Below are positions 32,050-39,341 of a DNA stretch of 64,000 nt, piece by piece. The stretch spans positions 1,736,001 to 1,800,000 of the forward strand of contig NZ_JAIWPJ010000001.1 of assembly GCF_020515625.1 (NCBI RefSeq). Direction: 5' to 3'. Every line of letters starts with the position of its first letter. Position 1 is the stretch's first letter. Below the pieces are notes generated by a model that was given only the letters and a program-made list of their open reading frames with translations, did no database searches and was not told where the DNA came from. This DNA is from Natrinema amylolyticum (lineage in GTDB: Archaea; Halobacteriota; Halobacteria; Halobacteriales; Natrialbaceae). A program made the position numbers and the translations under genes.

Positions 32050-33915
32050 ATGAACCGCAAGGAATTCCGCGATCTCGCCTCCCCCGCGGAGGCGCGCGAG
32101 GCGATCGACTCGCTGGGCCTCGAGGGCGGCATCGAACGCGTCTCGCTCGAGGACGCGCGCGGCCGGGTGCTCGTGGCGCGACTCGACGCCGAACTCGACG
32201 TGCCGGGGTTCGACCGGGCGAGTCTGGACGGCTACGCCCTCCGGGCCCGGGACACGTTCGGCGCCGACGAGGCCGATCCCGCTCGTCTCGAGGTCGTCGG
32301 CGAGGTCCACGCCGGTGCGAAACCGGACGTGGCGCTCGAGGAGGGAGAGGCCGTCGAAATCTCGACCGGCGCGGTGATGCCCGACGGTGCGGACGCGATG
32401 GTCCCCGTCGAGCGAACTGATACGGACGCCGACGGCGACGCGGTTCTGATCCGGACCTCGGTCGCCCCCGGCGACAACGTCATGTTCGCGGGGGCGGACG
32501 TCGCCGCCGGCGAACGCGCGCTCGGTCCCGGCACGACGATCACGCCCCGCGATATCGGTCTGCTGTCGGCGCTGGGAATCGACGAGGTGCCCGTCCGCGC
32601 GAAGCCGACGGTCGGCATCGTCTCGACGGGCGACGAACTCGTGCGGCCGGGGGAGGACCTCGACAGCGAACGCGGCGAGATCTACGACGTCAACAGCTAC
32701 ACCATCGCCGCGGGCGTCGAAGACGCTGGCGGCGAAGCAGTCCTCTACCCCCACGCTGGCGACGAACAAGACGAGATGGAGGAGATTCTGCGGACCGCGG
32801 CCGACGAGTGCGACCTCGTGCTCTCCTCGGGGTCGACCAGCGCGAGCGCGGTCGACGTCATCTATCGGGTCATCGAGGAGCAGGGCGAGTTGCTGCTCCA
32901 CGGCGTGAGCGTCAAACCGGGGAAGCCGATGCTGATCGGTCGGCTGGACGATTCGGCCTACGTCGGCCTCCCCGGCTATCCCGTCTCCGCGATGATGGTC
33001 TTCCGAACCTTCGTCGCGCCGGCGATCCGCGAGGCGGCCGGGAGGCCGGAGCCGGCGTCCGCGACCGTCTCCGGCCGCCTCGCTCGGCAGGAGCGGTACG
33101 AGGAGGGCCGCCATCGGCTCATGCCGGTGGGGATCGTCACGGATGGCGACGGCGAGACGCTCGTCTACCCCGTCGACAAGGGCAGCGGCGCGACGACCAG
33201 CCTCGCGGACGCCGACGGCGTCGTCGAGGTCGGCCCCGAGACCGATTACCTCGAGGCGGGCGAACCCGTCACGGTCACGCTGTTCTCGCCGGACGTCCGC
33301 CCGCCGACGCTGTTCGGCGTCGGCGAGGACGACCCGGCGTTCTCGCGGCTGCTCGACGGCCTCGAGAACCCGCGCTATCTCTCGGTCGGAAGCCGACCCG
33401 GCCTGCGGCGACTCCGCGAGGGCGTCCCCGACATCGCCGTGGCCGCGGGACCGCTCGAGAGGGAAGTCGACGCGACCGAACTCGGCCGCTGGGATCGCGA
33501 GTGGGGGCTAGTCGTCCGGACCGGCAACCCAGTCGAGATCGAGGGGCTCGCGGACCTGGTCGATCGCGATCTGCGGTTCATCAATCGGACGACGGATTCG
33601 GGGCTTCGCTCGAGTCTGGGCGCTGCGGTCGCCGACCTCGCCGCGGAGCGGGACACGGACCGCCACGAGATCGTCGACGCGATCGACGGCTTCGATCTCG
33701 GGCTGCGCGCCCACGAGAGCCCGGCCCGCAAGGTCATCGACGGCGACGCCGACGCGGGCCTCGGCCTCCGCGAGACCGCCGACCGGCTCGATCTGGGGTT
33801 CGTCCCTCTCGGCGAGCAACCGGTGCGGGTGCTGGCGAATCCCGACCGGACGGAAAAGGACGGGGTGAGTGAGCTCGAGCGAGCACTCGAGGACGTGTCG
33901 TCGCAACAGAGATAA
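32050..33915 (+). CDS. MoeA fused to a C-terminal periplasmic-binding-protein-like domain
   Basis: A 621-residue molybdopterin biosynthesis protein. Residues 1-400 are a complete MoeA: FDRASLDGYALRARDTF, STGAVMPDGADAMVPVE, VGIVSTGDELV, VLSSGSTSASAVD, HGVSVKPGKPML and LPGYPVSAMM. The last 200 residues (from about FSRLLDGL) are a PBP-like domain related to substrate-binding domains (VGSRPGLRRL, VVRTGNPVEIEGL, FINRTTDSGLRS, DLGFVPLGEQPVRV). Such fusions may sense molybdate or tungstate, but that is inference. ATG at 32050 gives the usual start. A second MoeA lacking the extra domain lies at 26983. Confidence 0.9.
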   Translation: MNRKEFRDLASPAEAREAIDSLGLEGGIERVSLEDARGRVLVARLDAELDVPGFDRASLDGYALRARDTFGADEADPARLEVVGEVHAGAKPDVALEEGEAVEISTGAVMPDGADAMVPVERTDTDADGDAVLIRTSVAPGDNVMFAGADVAAGERALGPGTTITPRDIGLLSALGIDEVPVRAKPTVGIVSTGDELVRPGEDLDSERGEIYDVNSYTIAAGVEDAGGEAVLYPHAGDEQDEMEEILRTAADECDLVLSSGSTSASAVDVIYRVIEEQGELLLHGVSVKPGKPMLIGRLDDSAYVGLPGYPVSAMMVFRTFVAPAIREAAGRPEPASATVSGRLARQERYEEGRHRLMPVGIVTDGDGETLVYPVDKGSGATTSLADADGVVEVGPETDYLEAGEPVTVTLFSPDVRPPTLFGVGEDDPAFSRLLDGLENPRYLSVGSRPGLRRLREGVPDIAVAAGPLEREVDATELGRWDREWGLVVRTGNPVEIEGLADLVDRDLRFINRTTDSGLRSSLGAAVADLAAERDTDRHEIVDAIDGFDLGLRAHESPARKVIDGDADAGLGLRETADRLDLGFVPLGEQPVRVLANPDRTEKDGVSELERALEDVSSQQR

Positions 33916-33931
33916 CGCGAGAGACACGGAT

Positions 33932-33950
33932 CGCCGCCACGATAGCGGAA
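33932..33950 (+). repeat. Remnant of the structured repeat element (tail only)
   Basis: The sequence ATCGCCGCCACGATAGCGGA resembles only the 3' end (TTGCCACGATAGCA) of the repeat family described at 15811-15945. No start, core or hairpin is visible upstream, so this is at most a short remnant and could be chance similarity. Confidence 0.3.
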
Positions 33951-34044
33951 CGGTTCACTTTTGCTTCTTCCGTGCACACAGTCGCTCTCATCACACCTCT
34001 TATCGAGGCCGCCGTTTTTGGTCGCGCGCTCCCTACGACCGACC

Positions 34045-35019
34045 ATGCGAATCGTCACGACGCTCCCCTCGGCCACCGAAACGGTCGCCGCGCTCGGCCG
34101 CGAACCGGTCGGTGTCTCCCACGAGTGCGACTACCCGCCGGCGGCCGCGTCCGCACCCGCTGTCACCCGTTCGAGAATCGACGCCTCGGGCTCGAGCGGC
34201 GAGATCGACCAGCAGGTGCTCGAGACCGCCGACACCGAGGGCGGCGTCTACGACGTCGACGTCGAGACGCTCGCGGAACTCGAGCCGGACGTGATCGTCA
34301 CGCAGGGAATGTGCGACGTCTGTGCGGTCGACGTGGCGGTAATCGAGGACGCCGTCGACCGGATCGATGCGGATCCCGAAATCGTGCCGACCGACCCCCA
34401 CAGCGTCGGCGACGTGCTGGGAGACCTCGAACGGATCGGCCGCGCGATCGGCCGAGAGGAGCGCGCTCGCGAGGTCCGACGCGATCTCGAGTCGCGGATC
34501 GAAGCGATCCGGATCCGAACCGCCGATATCGCTGCCGAGGACCGTCCGCGCGTGGCGGTCTTCGACTGGACCGATCCCGTGATGGTCGCGGGCCACTGGA
34601 CCGCCGAACTCGTCGACTGGGCCGGCGGCGAGTACGGGCTGGCCGACGTCGGCGAGGCCTCGAGTCCGCGCGAGTGGGACGACATCCGCGACTACGACCC
34701 CGAACTCGCCGTCGTCGCACCCTGTGGCTTCGGCCTCGAGCAGACCGCGCGGAACAGAACCGATCTCACCGAGCGCGACGGCTGGGCGGATCTCACTGCA
34801 GTTCGAGAGGGCCGCGTCTGGGCGATGGACGGCGACCACTACCTCAACCGGCCCGGGCCGCGGCTGGTGGACACGCTCGAGGCGCTGGCACCGATCGTCC
34901 AGCCCAACCGGTTCGACGGGCCGGCCGCGGATATCGCGGTTCCGTTCGGGGAACTCGAGAACCTCGAGACGGCACGTGACAAATCGGAGTCTCGAACCGA
35001 GGTCGACTCGAGCCCGTGA
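34045..35019 (+). CDS. Cobalamin-binding protein-like (BtuF-type periplasmic-binding fold)
   Basis: A 324-residue protein matching the BtuF/FepB binding-protein fold: RIVTTLPSATETVAALG, VGVSHECDYP, LEPDVIVTQGMCDVCAVD, HSVGDVLGDLERIG and DYDPELAVVAPCGF. No signal peptide or lipobox precedes the domain, so unlike uptake components it appears to stay in the cytoplasm. No ABC permease or ATPase gene is adjacent. Its stop codon overlaps the GTG start of the JAMM gene, implying translational coupling. Similar unsecreted versions are common in archaea and may bind a corrinoid inside the cell. Confidence 0.85.
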   Translation: MRIVTTLPSATETVAALGREPVGVSHECDYPPAAASAPAVTRSRIDASGSSGEIDQQVLETADTEGGVYDVDVETLAELEPDVIVTQGMCDVCAVDVAVIEDAVDRIDADPEIVPTDPHSVGDVLGDLERIGRAIGREERAREVRRDLESRIEAIRIRTADIAAEDRPRVAVFDWTDPVMVAGHWTAELVDWAGGEYGLADVGEASSPREWDDIRDYDPELAVVAPCGFGLEQTARNRTDLTERDGWADLTAVREGRVWAMDGDHYLNRPGPRLVDTLEALAPIVQPNRFDGPAADIAVPFGELENLETARDKSESRTEVDSSP

Positions 35020-35459
35020 TCGTCCTCCCGACTGTCGTTCGCGAGGCGATCCTCGAACGCGCCCGCGACGGCGAGCCGGACGAAATCTGTGGCGTCCTCG
35101 GCGGCGAGTTCGAGCCCGACGGTCGGAGTCGCGTTCGATCGCAGTATCCGGCCGCGAACGTCGCCGACACGCCGCGGACGCGGTACGAGATCGATCCCGA
35201 GGAACAGCTGGCTATCTTCGAGCGCCTCGAGGACCGGGGCGAGGAAATCGTCGGCTTCTATCACTCCCATCCCCGCGGGCCGCCGCGGCCGAGCGCGACC
35301 GACGCCGCGCGGGCGACCTGGCCCGACCGGTCGTACGTGATCGTCTCGCTCGAGCCGCTCGAGGTGGGATCGTGGCGCTGGCGGACAGAGAACGAGGACG
35401 ATACCGATGGGAACGTGACGACTGACGAGGAATTCGAACAAGAACGGATAGTCGCCTGA
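35016..35459 (+). CDS. JAMM/Mov34-MPN metalloprotease family protein
   Basis: A 147-residue protein. The JAMM motif is complete: Glu in PDEICGVLGGEF (about residue 22) and HSHP followed by ten residues and Asp in HSHPRGPPRPSATDAA. It uses a GTG start that shares four bases (GTGA) with the stop of the BtuF-like gene. Family members in haloarchaea (JAMM1 type) cleave ubiquitin-like SAMP from proteins; whether this one is a desampylase or another amidase is undetermined. The C-terminal 20 residues are acidic and variable. Confidence 0.85.
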   Translation: MIVLPTVVREAILERARDGEPDEICGVLGGEFEPDGRSRVRSQYPAANVADTPRTRYEIDPEEQLAIFERLEDRGEEIVGFYHSHPRGPPRPSATDAARATWPDRSYVIVSLEPLEVGSWRWRTENEDDTDGNVTTDEEFEQERIVA

Positions 35460-35567
35460 GCGTCTTCACGAATCCGCACGTTCCCGATTACGATTTATCC
35501 CACTTACGGAGCGGGCCAACAGCTATCGGGAAGTGGGTCTGTAATATTCCATAACAGAGTCGTCAAA

Positions 35568-35690
35568 TCATCGATCAACCAGTCCCAGAGAGCGAAGTTG
35601 GGCACAGTTAGGGCACCATTCAGAACCTTCTGCCCGAGAAAATTTTCTCTCACCGCAATCGGGACATCGACCGTCGGGATACCGGACCAT
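35568..35690 (-). CDS. 40-residue zinc-ribbon micro-protein
   Basis: A short frame with two cysteine pairs, CPDCGERKF and CPNCAQL, separated by 13 residues, which is a compact zinc ribbon. The proposed ATG (MVRYPDGR) gives 40 residues ending SLGLVDR. An overlapping longer frame on the same strand (35504-35830) lacks sensible composition and is rejected. Small CPxCG-type zinc-finger proteins are frequent in haloarchaea and some act in regulation. The second pair reads CPNCA rather than CPxCG. The region has AT-rich flanks. In the 35460-35832 gap this is the only coding signal I see. Confidence 0.6.
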   Translation of the reverse strand: MVRYPDGRCPDCGERKFSRAEGSEWCPNCAQLRSLGLVDR

Positions 35691-35832
35691 ATCCAATTGA
35701 GACGAGGATCACAGTATAGGTCTTCTGTAATCCGACACGGGTTAGATCTAATTCTCGAATTCAGCCGTGATATAGGCGATAAACCCGTCCCGTGAGCTCG
35801 GGATCGGTCACGAGTATCTCCGCAGATCACTC

Positions 35833-36279
35833 TCAGTCGGTCGTCTCGTCCTCGAGTTCGTCGGCCTTCCGCCTCGCCTCGGCCGCTTGCTCCCGGAACT
35901 CCTCGATCCGCTGGCTGAGCTTCTTTCCGGCGGTGTAGGTGAACTCGTCGGGCATCATCCCGTACTCGATGTCGAGGGTGATCATCGTGTCACAGCCCTC
36001 GATGATCTCCGGTGCCCAGCTCCCCTGTGCCAGTTTCGACTCGTCCGTGACCACCGCCTCGCCGTCCTCGACGTCGATGAACGCGCTCACGATGTTCCAG
36101 ATGTTCGGATCGCTTGAGCTGACCTCGTCGAACAGCCCCTCGAGCCGCGAATCCTTGAGCTCCTCGTCGCGCAGTTCCGCGAGGAGGTCCTCGAGGCCGT
36201 CGGCTATCTCGTCGTATCTAGCGGCGTCCTCGCGGAGGTCGGCCGGGGACTCGTTCGGGTCGTTTCGCTTTCCCGTCAT
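35833..36279 (-). CDS. Conserved hypothetical acidic helical protein
   Basis: A 148-residue protein, strongly acidic and predicted mainly helical. It has charged helices at the start (DLREDAARYDEIADGLEDLLAELRDEEL) and end (LSQRIEEFREQAAEARRKADELEDE), with a more globular middle containing NIWNIVSAFIDVEDGEAVV and CDTMITLDIEYGMMPDEF. No known family is recognised. The start at 36279 is preferred because GGGGGAGAG lies directly upstream as a plausible ribosome-binding site; the frame is open to 36477. It may interact with a partner through its coiled coils. Confidence 0.65.
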   Translation of the reverse strand: MTGKRNDPNESPADLREDAARYDEIADGLEDLLAELRDEELKDSRLEGLFDEVSSSDPNIWNIVSAFIDVEDGEAVVTDESKLAQGSWAPEIIEGCDTMITLDIEYGMMPDEFTYTAGKKLSQRIEEFREQAAEARRKADELEDETTD

Positions 36280-36510
36280 CGTCTCTCCCCCGTCGCGTCG
36301 CTGTCGGCGATCATATCGGAAGGTATCGGCTTCGGAACCGTAAACGTACGCTTCCGGGACGATCATGCTCCCTGCTCGTACCGTCGCTCGTTCACTCCCC
36401 TCCTGTTCCGTCTCCGCTGCTGAACTATTTCGCTCGAGTTCGGCCAGCAAGTGAGTGCGTGTCGTCTCGTAGGACACTCGGCTAATGGCCGACCCAACAC
36501 GACACCATCT

Positions 36511-36521
36511 CTTAAAATTTA
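36511..36521 (+). promoter_or_regulatory. TATA-like box of the DUF4157 operon
   Basis: CTTAAAATTTA lies about 60 bases before the ATG at 36583 in an AT-rich stretch. A transcription start about 25 bases downstream would give a leader of roughly 35-40 bases. No other element is evident in the 303-base gap 36280-36582. Confidence 0.45.
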
Positions 36522-36582
36522 GCGTGTGTAGTAACAGTAAATACTATTGTTGCGGACCCAAAACGACCTGGATATCACAGCG

Positions 36583-37929
36583 ATGGGACGATATTCTTCG
36601 CGTTCGGGACGCTCGTCCGACGAGGAATCTGATTCCTCGTCCGCGGTTCAGCGACAACAGTCCACTGACTCGAGCGTATCAGTACACCGAACGAGTGACG
36701 AGGGGACGACATCAGCGGACTCAGCAGAGATGCCTGCGTCGCTGGGCTCGTTCGGGTCGACGGCAGAGCGAGTGCAGCGACTGAAAGAACACACCGACTC
36801 GTCACAATCGGAGACCGCTTCGGACTCGATCGGCGCACTGGATGCTGCGGCACGCCTCCAGCGCGCGAAGCAACGGACGGACTCGAGTCTCGGGCCGACG
36901 TCGACTAGCGGGTTGGGCGCTGCCGAGCGCGTTCATCGAATCAAAGAATCGATCGGAACAGGGCTGTCTCGGACAGCTAGCGGTCCCCGTCTCGGCAACA
37001 AATCGAGTCGCGGTGCCTCGAGCGCACTCCAGCGCAGTGCGGAAGGCGGGGCTCAGAGCGGCGCGGCCGGTGAGACACAGGTCCCGGAGGGCGTTCGGGA
37101 CGTCATCTCCTCACCCGGCCGGTCGCTGGATACGTCGATCCAGCGGGCGGTGGAAGACCGGATGGGTGATTCGCTGGGTGACGTGCGGATTCATACTGGT
37201 CCAAAGGCTGCCCAGGCATGTGAGCAGATCAATGCACGGGCGTTCACGGTCGGGAATCACGTCGCGTTTAATTCCGGCGAGTACGATCCGTCTTCGCCGG
37301 AAGGCCAGCACGTTCTGGCTCACGAGTTAGCCCACGTACGCCAACAGACTGGCGGTGCGGTGTCGATGCTTCCACAGGAGAATTTGGGGCTCGAGATCGA
37401 TCCGGATCCACAGTTAGAGCGGGAGGCGGAGGAAACTGCCCAGCGTGTGATGGAAGGTGGTGAATTGGGAATCCAGCGCTTGGGACAGACGGAAGTCCAC
37501 ATCCAGCGGTTGACCGAAGGTCGTTTGTCGTCGCTGAAGGAGGCGGTATTTGGGAGTAATGAGAAATCCGATCTGTCGCTGCAAGACATCGGTGAGAAAT
37601 CCGGTGTCGACGACCGCCTCTATGCATTAGCGGAAAATCAAAAGCAACTGCAGGCCAGAGTCGACGGATTATCATCCACGCTCGAAGGTAACCTTTTCCA
37701 GAAGATGGGTGATGCAGGAACTGGGGAAGCCCTCAAGATGGGAATGACCGAGGCCGGCAAAGAGTCCGGGCTGCCTTTCGGTAAAATTATTGGTTCCCTG
37801 TCCGGTGCTGCGCTTCGTAGGCGATATACAATAATCGCGAGAAGGTACTCGATATTCTCGGGCTCAAATCACAGACCAATGTCGATAAGTCACAGAAAAC
37901 AGGAACGGGTAGTGATCCGACTGGAGTGA
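36583..37929 (+). CDS. DUF4157 (eCIS-core) domain protein, likely frameshifted near its C-terminus
   Basis: A 448-residue protein. The Ser-rich N-terminus contains three degenerate repeats of the type AERVQRLKEHTDSS (about residues 60-135). A DUF4157 domain follows (VISSPGRSLDTSIQRAVEDRMG... VRIHTG... AFTVGNHVAFNSGEY), with the metallopeptidase motif HVLAHELAHVRQQ at residues 243-255 (HELAH 247-251). DUF4157 proteins are linked to extracellular contractile injection systems and toxins; no injection structural genes lie here. The last 35 residues are abnormally Arg-rich. Another frame reads AIYNNREKVLDILGLK... and ends TAATG with the next gene, so a one-base frameshift near 37820 is likely. 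Confidence 0.8.
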   Translation: MGRYSSRSGRSSDEESDSSSAVQRQQSTDSSVSVHRTSDEGTTSADSAEMPASLGSFGSTAERVQRLKEHTDSSQSETASDSIGALDAAARLQRAKQRTDSSLGPTSTSGLGAAERVHRIKESIGTGLSRTASGPRLGNKSSRGASSALQRSAEGGAQSGAAGETQVPEGVRDVISSPGRSLDTSIQRAVEDRMGDSLGDVRIHTGPKAAQACEQINARAFTVGNHVAFNSGEYDPSSPEGQHVLAHELAHVRQQTGGAVSMLPQENLGLEIDPDPQLEREAEETAQRVMEGGELGIQRLGQTEVHIQRLTEGRLSSLKEAVFGSNEKSDLSLQDIGEKSGVDDRLYALAENQKQLQARVDGLSSTLEGNLFQKMGDAGTGEALKMGMTEAGKESGLPFGKIIGSLSGAALRRRYTIIARRYSIFSGSNHRPMSISHRKQERVVIRLE

Positions 37930-37936
37930 GAGAATA

Positions 37937-38344
37937 ATGAATGGTACGGTTATCGGTGAAAATGAAGTGGGTATCGGGGTCGATATCAATGACAATAACG
38001 GCGTAATTCACGAAATATCGATTGAAAAGGGAAGTTGGGAAATCGTGTATCATGAACAAGAGGGCTATCCGGATGACCCAGACGACCGAACAGGTGAGGG
38101 GAACGAGATGGTTGATCAAGCGCGGGATTATGCCAAATGGTACGTCGCTCAGAACACCGAGTATGACACAGTCCCGTGGTACCTGCGGAGTGACCAGATC
38201 GAGCAGGTCGAAAATGTAGTCGCGGATCTCTCCGAAGACGACCTGAAGCACCACTTCCATCACTACTATCAGCAACTGGCCGGTGCGTACGACGCCACTA
38301 TCGCGCAACCAAACCCGATCCCGTGCCCGCAGGTGTGGCGATGA
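37937..38344 (+). CDS. Hypothetical protein in the DUF4157 operon, gene 2
   Basis: A 135-residue soluble acidic protein with a beta-rich start (GTVIGENEVGIGVDI, IHEISIEKGSWEIVYHE) and a helical second half (VDQARDYAKWYVAQ, IEQVENVVADLSEDDLKHHFHHYYQQL). The ATG at 37937 lies in TAATG, overlapping the stop codon of the alternative DUF4157 frame, and its own stop overlaps the next start (ATGA). This tight packing implies translational coupling. No family is recognised. A chaperone or immunity partner for the DUF4157 protein is a possibility only from context. Confidence 0.75.
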   Translation: MNGTVIGENEVGIGVDINDNNGVIHEISIEKGSWEIVYHEQEGYPDDPDDRTGEGNEMVDQARDYAKWYVAQNTEYDTVPWYLRSDQIEQVENVVADLSEDDLKHHFHHYYQQLAGAYDATIAQPNPIPCPQVWR

Positions 38345-38778
38345 ACGAATATCGAGAACACAAACTCGATATTTACCTCACCGACGACGGAAGTGAGATT
38401 GACGCCACCTCCGGAGTCCACGTGATATACTACGCCGATATCAACGACGATCGCATTATTCAGAGTGACGACCCTTATCCGGACCGCAAACCTGATACGC
38501 GCCTCGAGCACGTCGTCATCGACATCGACAGGGGCCAGTTCCGAGAGTTTCTGGTCTATCACCTTCGGTGCCAGATTCGGGATAGCTACCTCGCTCGCGG
38601 TGAGGAACCGCCCGAAGAATATCGCGTCCTCGGTCCGGGGACCGACCATATGATGGTTCGGTGTATGAACCGCGATTTCAATCCACAATATCACGATTAT
38701 AATGCCACTATCGAGGGCTACCGAGCAGAAGATACGTTCAACGCTGGCGTCTTCGGCCAGCTATTGAGTCTATTTTAA
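38341..38778 (+). CDS. Hypothetical protein in the DUF4157 operon, gene 3
   Basis: A 145-residue acidic protein (NEYREHKLDIYLTDDGSEID, HVIYYADINDDRIIQ) with many Asp, Tyr and His residues and no membrane segment. It overlaps gene 2 by four bases (ATGA), so it is coupled to it; a start 18 bases upstream (MPAGVAMN) is less likely. Base composition is lower in GC than the core genes around it. No family is recognised, so its function is unknown. Confidence 0.75.
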   Translation: MNEYREHKLDIYLTDDGSEIDATSGVHVIYYADINDDRIIQSDDPYPDRKPDTRLEHVVIDIDRGQFREFLVYHLRCQIRDSYLARGEEPPEEYRVLGPGTDHMMVRCMNRDFNPQYHDYNATIEGYRAEDTFNAGVFGQLLSLF

Positions 38779-38983
38779 ACTGAACTAACACTCACGTACA
38801 GACACGCACGGTCTCGCCCACATTCAACGGATGAGCACGACCGACGTGGATCAGCTCCGGGCGCGACTCGAGGAGCGCCCCAACTGCTCGAGTTCGCGGA
38901 GCGCCCTTCACGCGGTTGAGAACCCGAGACGGCCCGAACGGGACTCTCGAGGCACGCTCCGAAACTGCGACTTGCGGACGCGT

Positions 38984-39295
38984 TCAGTTCGCCGGTGGGT
39001 CGACGACGACACAGCCGTCGCTCGAGACGGTCACTCGACAGCCTTCGTAGGAGAAAGAAACGTCGATGGGGTGGTCTCGCGCAGACGTCACGAGATCGGT
39101 GAGCGCTTCGGGGTCGATCGTGTGGTAGAGCGGTGACATCGCGTCGGGCTCTTGATTCGTCACGGCCGCCACGGCTTCGACGATCTCGAGGACGACCGTG
39201 GTGGGACCGTCGTCGAACCGGCCGCGGATCTCCGAACTGTCGTCACCGACCGGTCGGGATGGGGAGGGACTGGAGTGAGCTGTATCGTTACTCAT
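38984..39295 (-). CDS. HalOD1 output-domain protein
   Basis: A 103-residue protein. After a Ser/Pro-rich start it carries a HalOD1-type domain: VVLEIVEAVAAVTNQEPDAMSPLYHTIDPEALTDLV, followed by VSFSYEGCRVTVSSDGCVVV. The domain is common at the end of haloarchaeal signalling proteins and also occurs alone, as here. Next to it, transcribed in the same direction and upstream, is a Bat-type regulator that could share a signalling pathway. Its biochemical role is not established. Confidence 0.82.
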   Translation of the reverse strand: MSNDTAHSSPSPSRPVGDDSSEIRGRFDDGPTTVVLEIVEAVAAVTNQEPDAMSPLYHTIDPEALTDLVTSARDHPIDVSFSYEGCRVTVSSDGCVVVDPPAN

Positions 39296-39341
39296 TGAAT
39301 CCAGTATCGCAGATGTCGTCGTAAGGAGTGACGCTGACTGG

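Noticed and set aside
35504-35830. 108-residue minus-strand frame with a Trp-rich end
   Set aside because: It overlaps, in another frame, the much more convincing zinc-ribbon peptide at 35568-35690 and has no recognisable features of its own.
38831-39136. 101-residue plus-strand frame beginning MSTTDVDQLRARLEERP
   Set aside because: Only the first 15 residues look protein-like, the rest is antisense to the HalOD1 gene; possibly the remnant of a truncated gene but not supportable.
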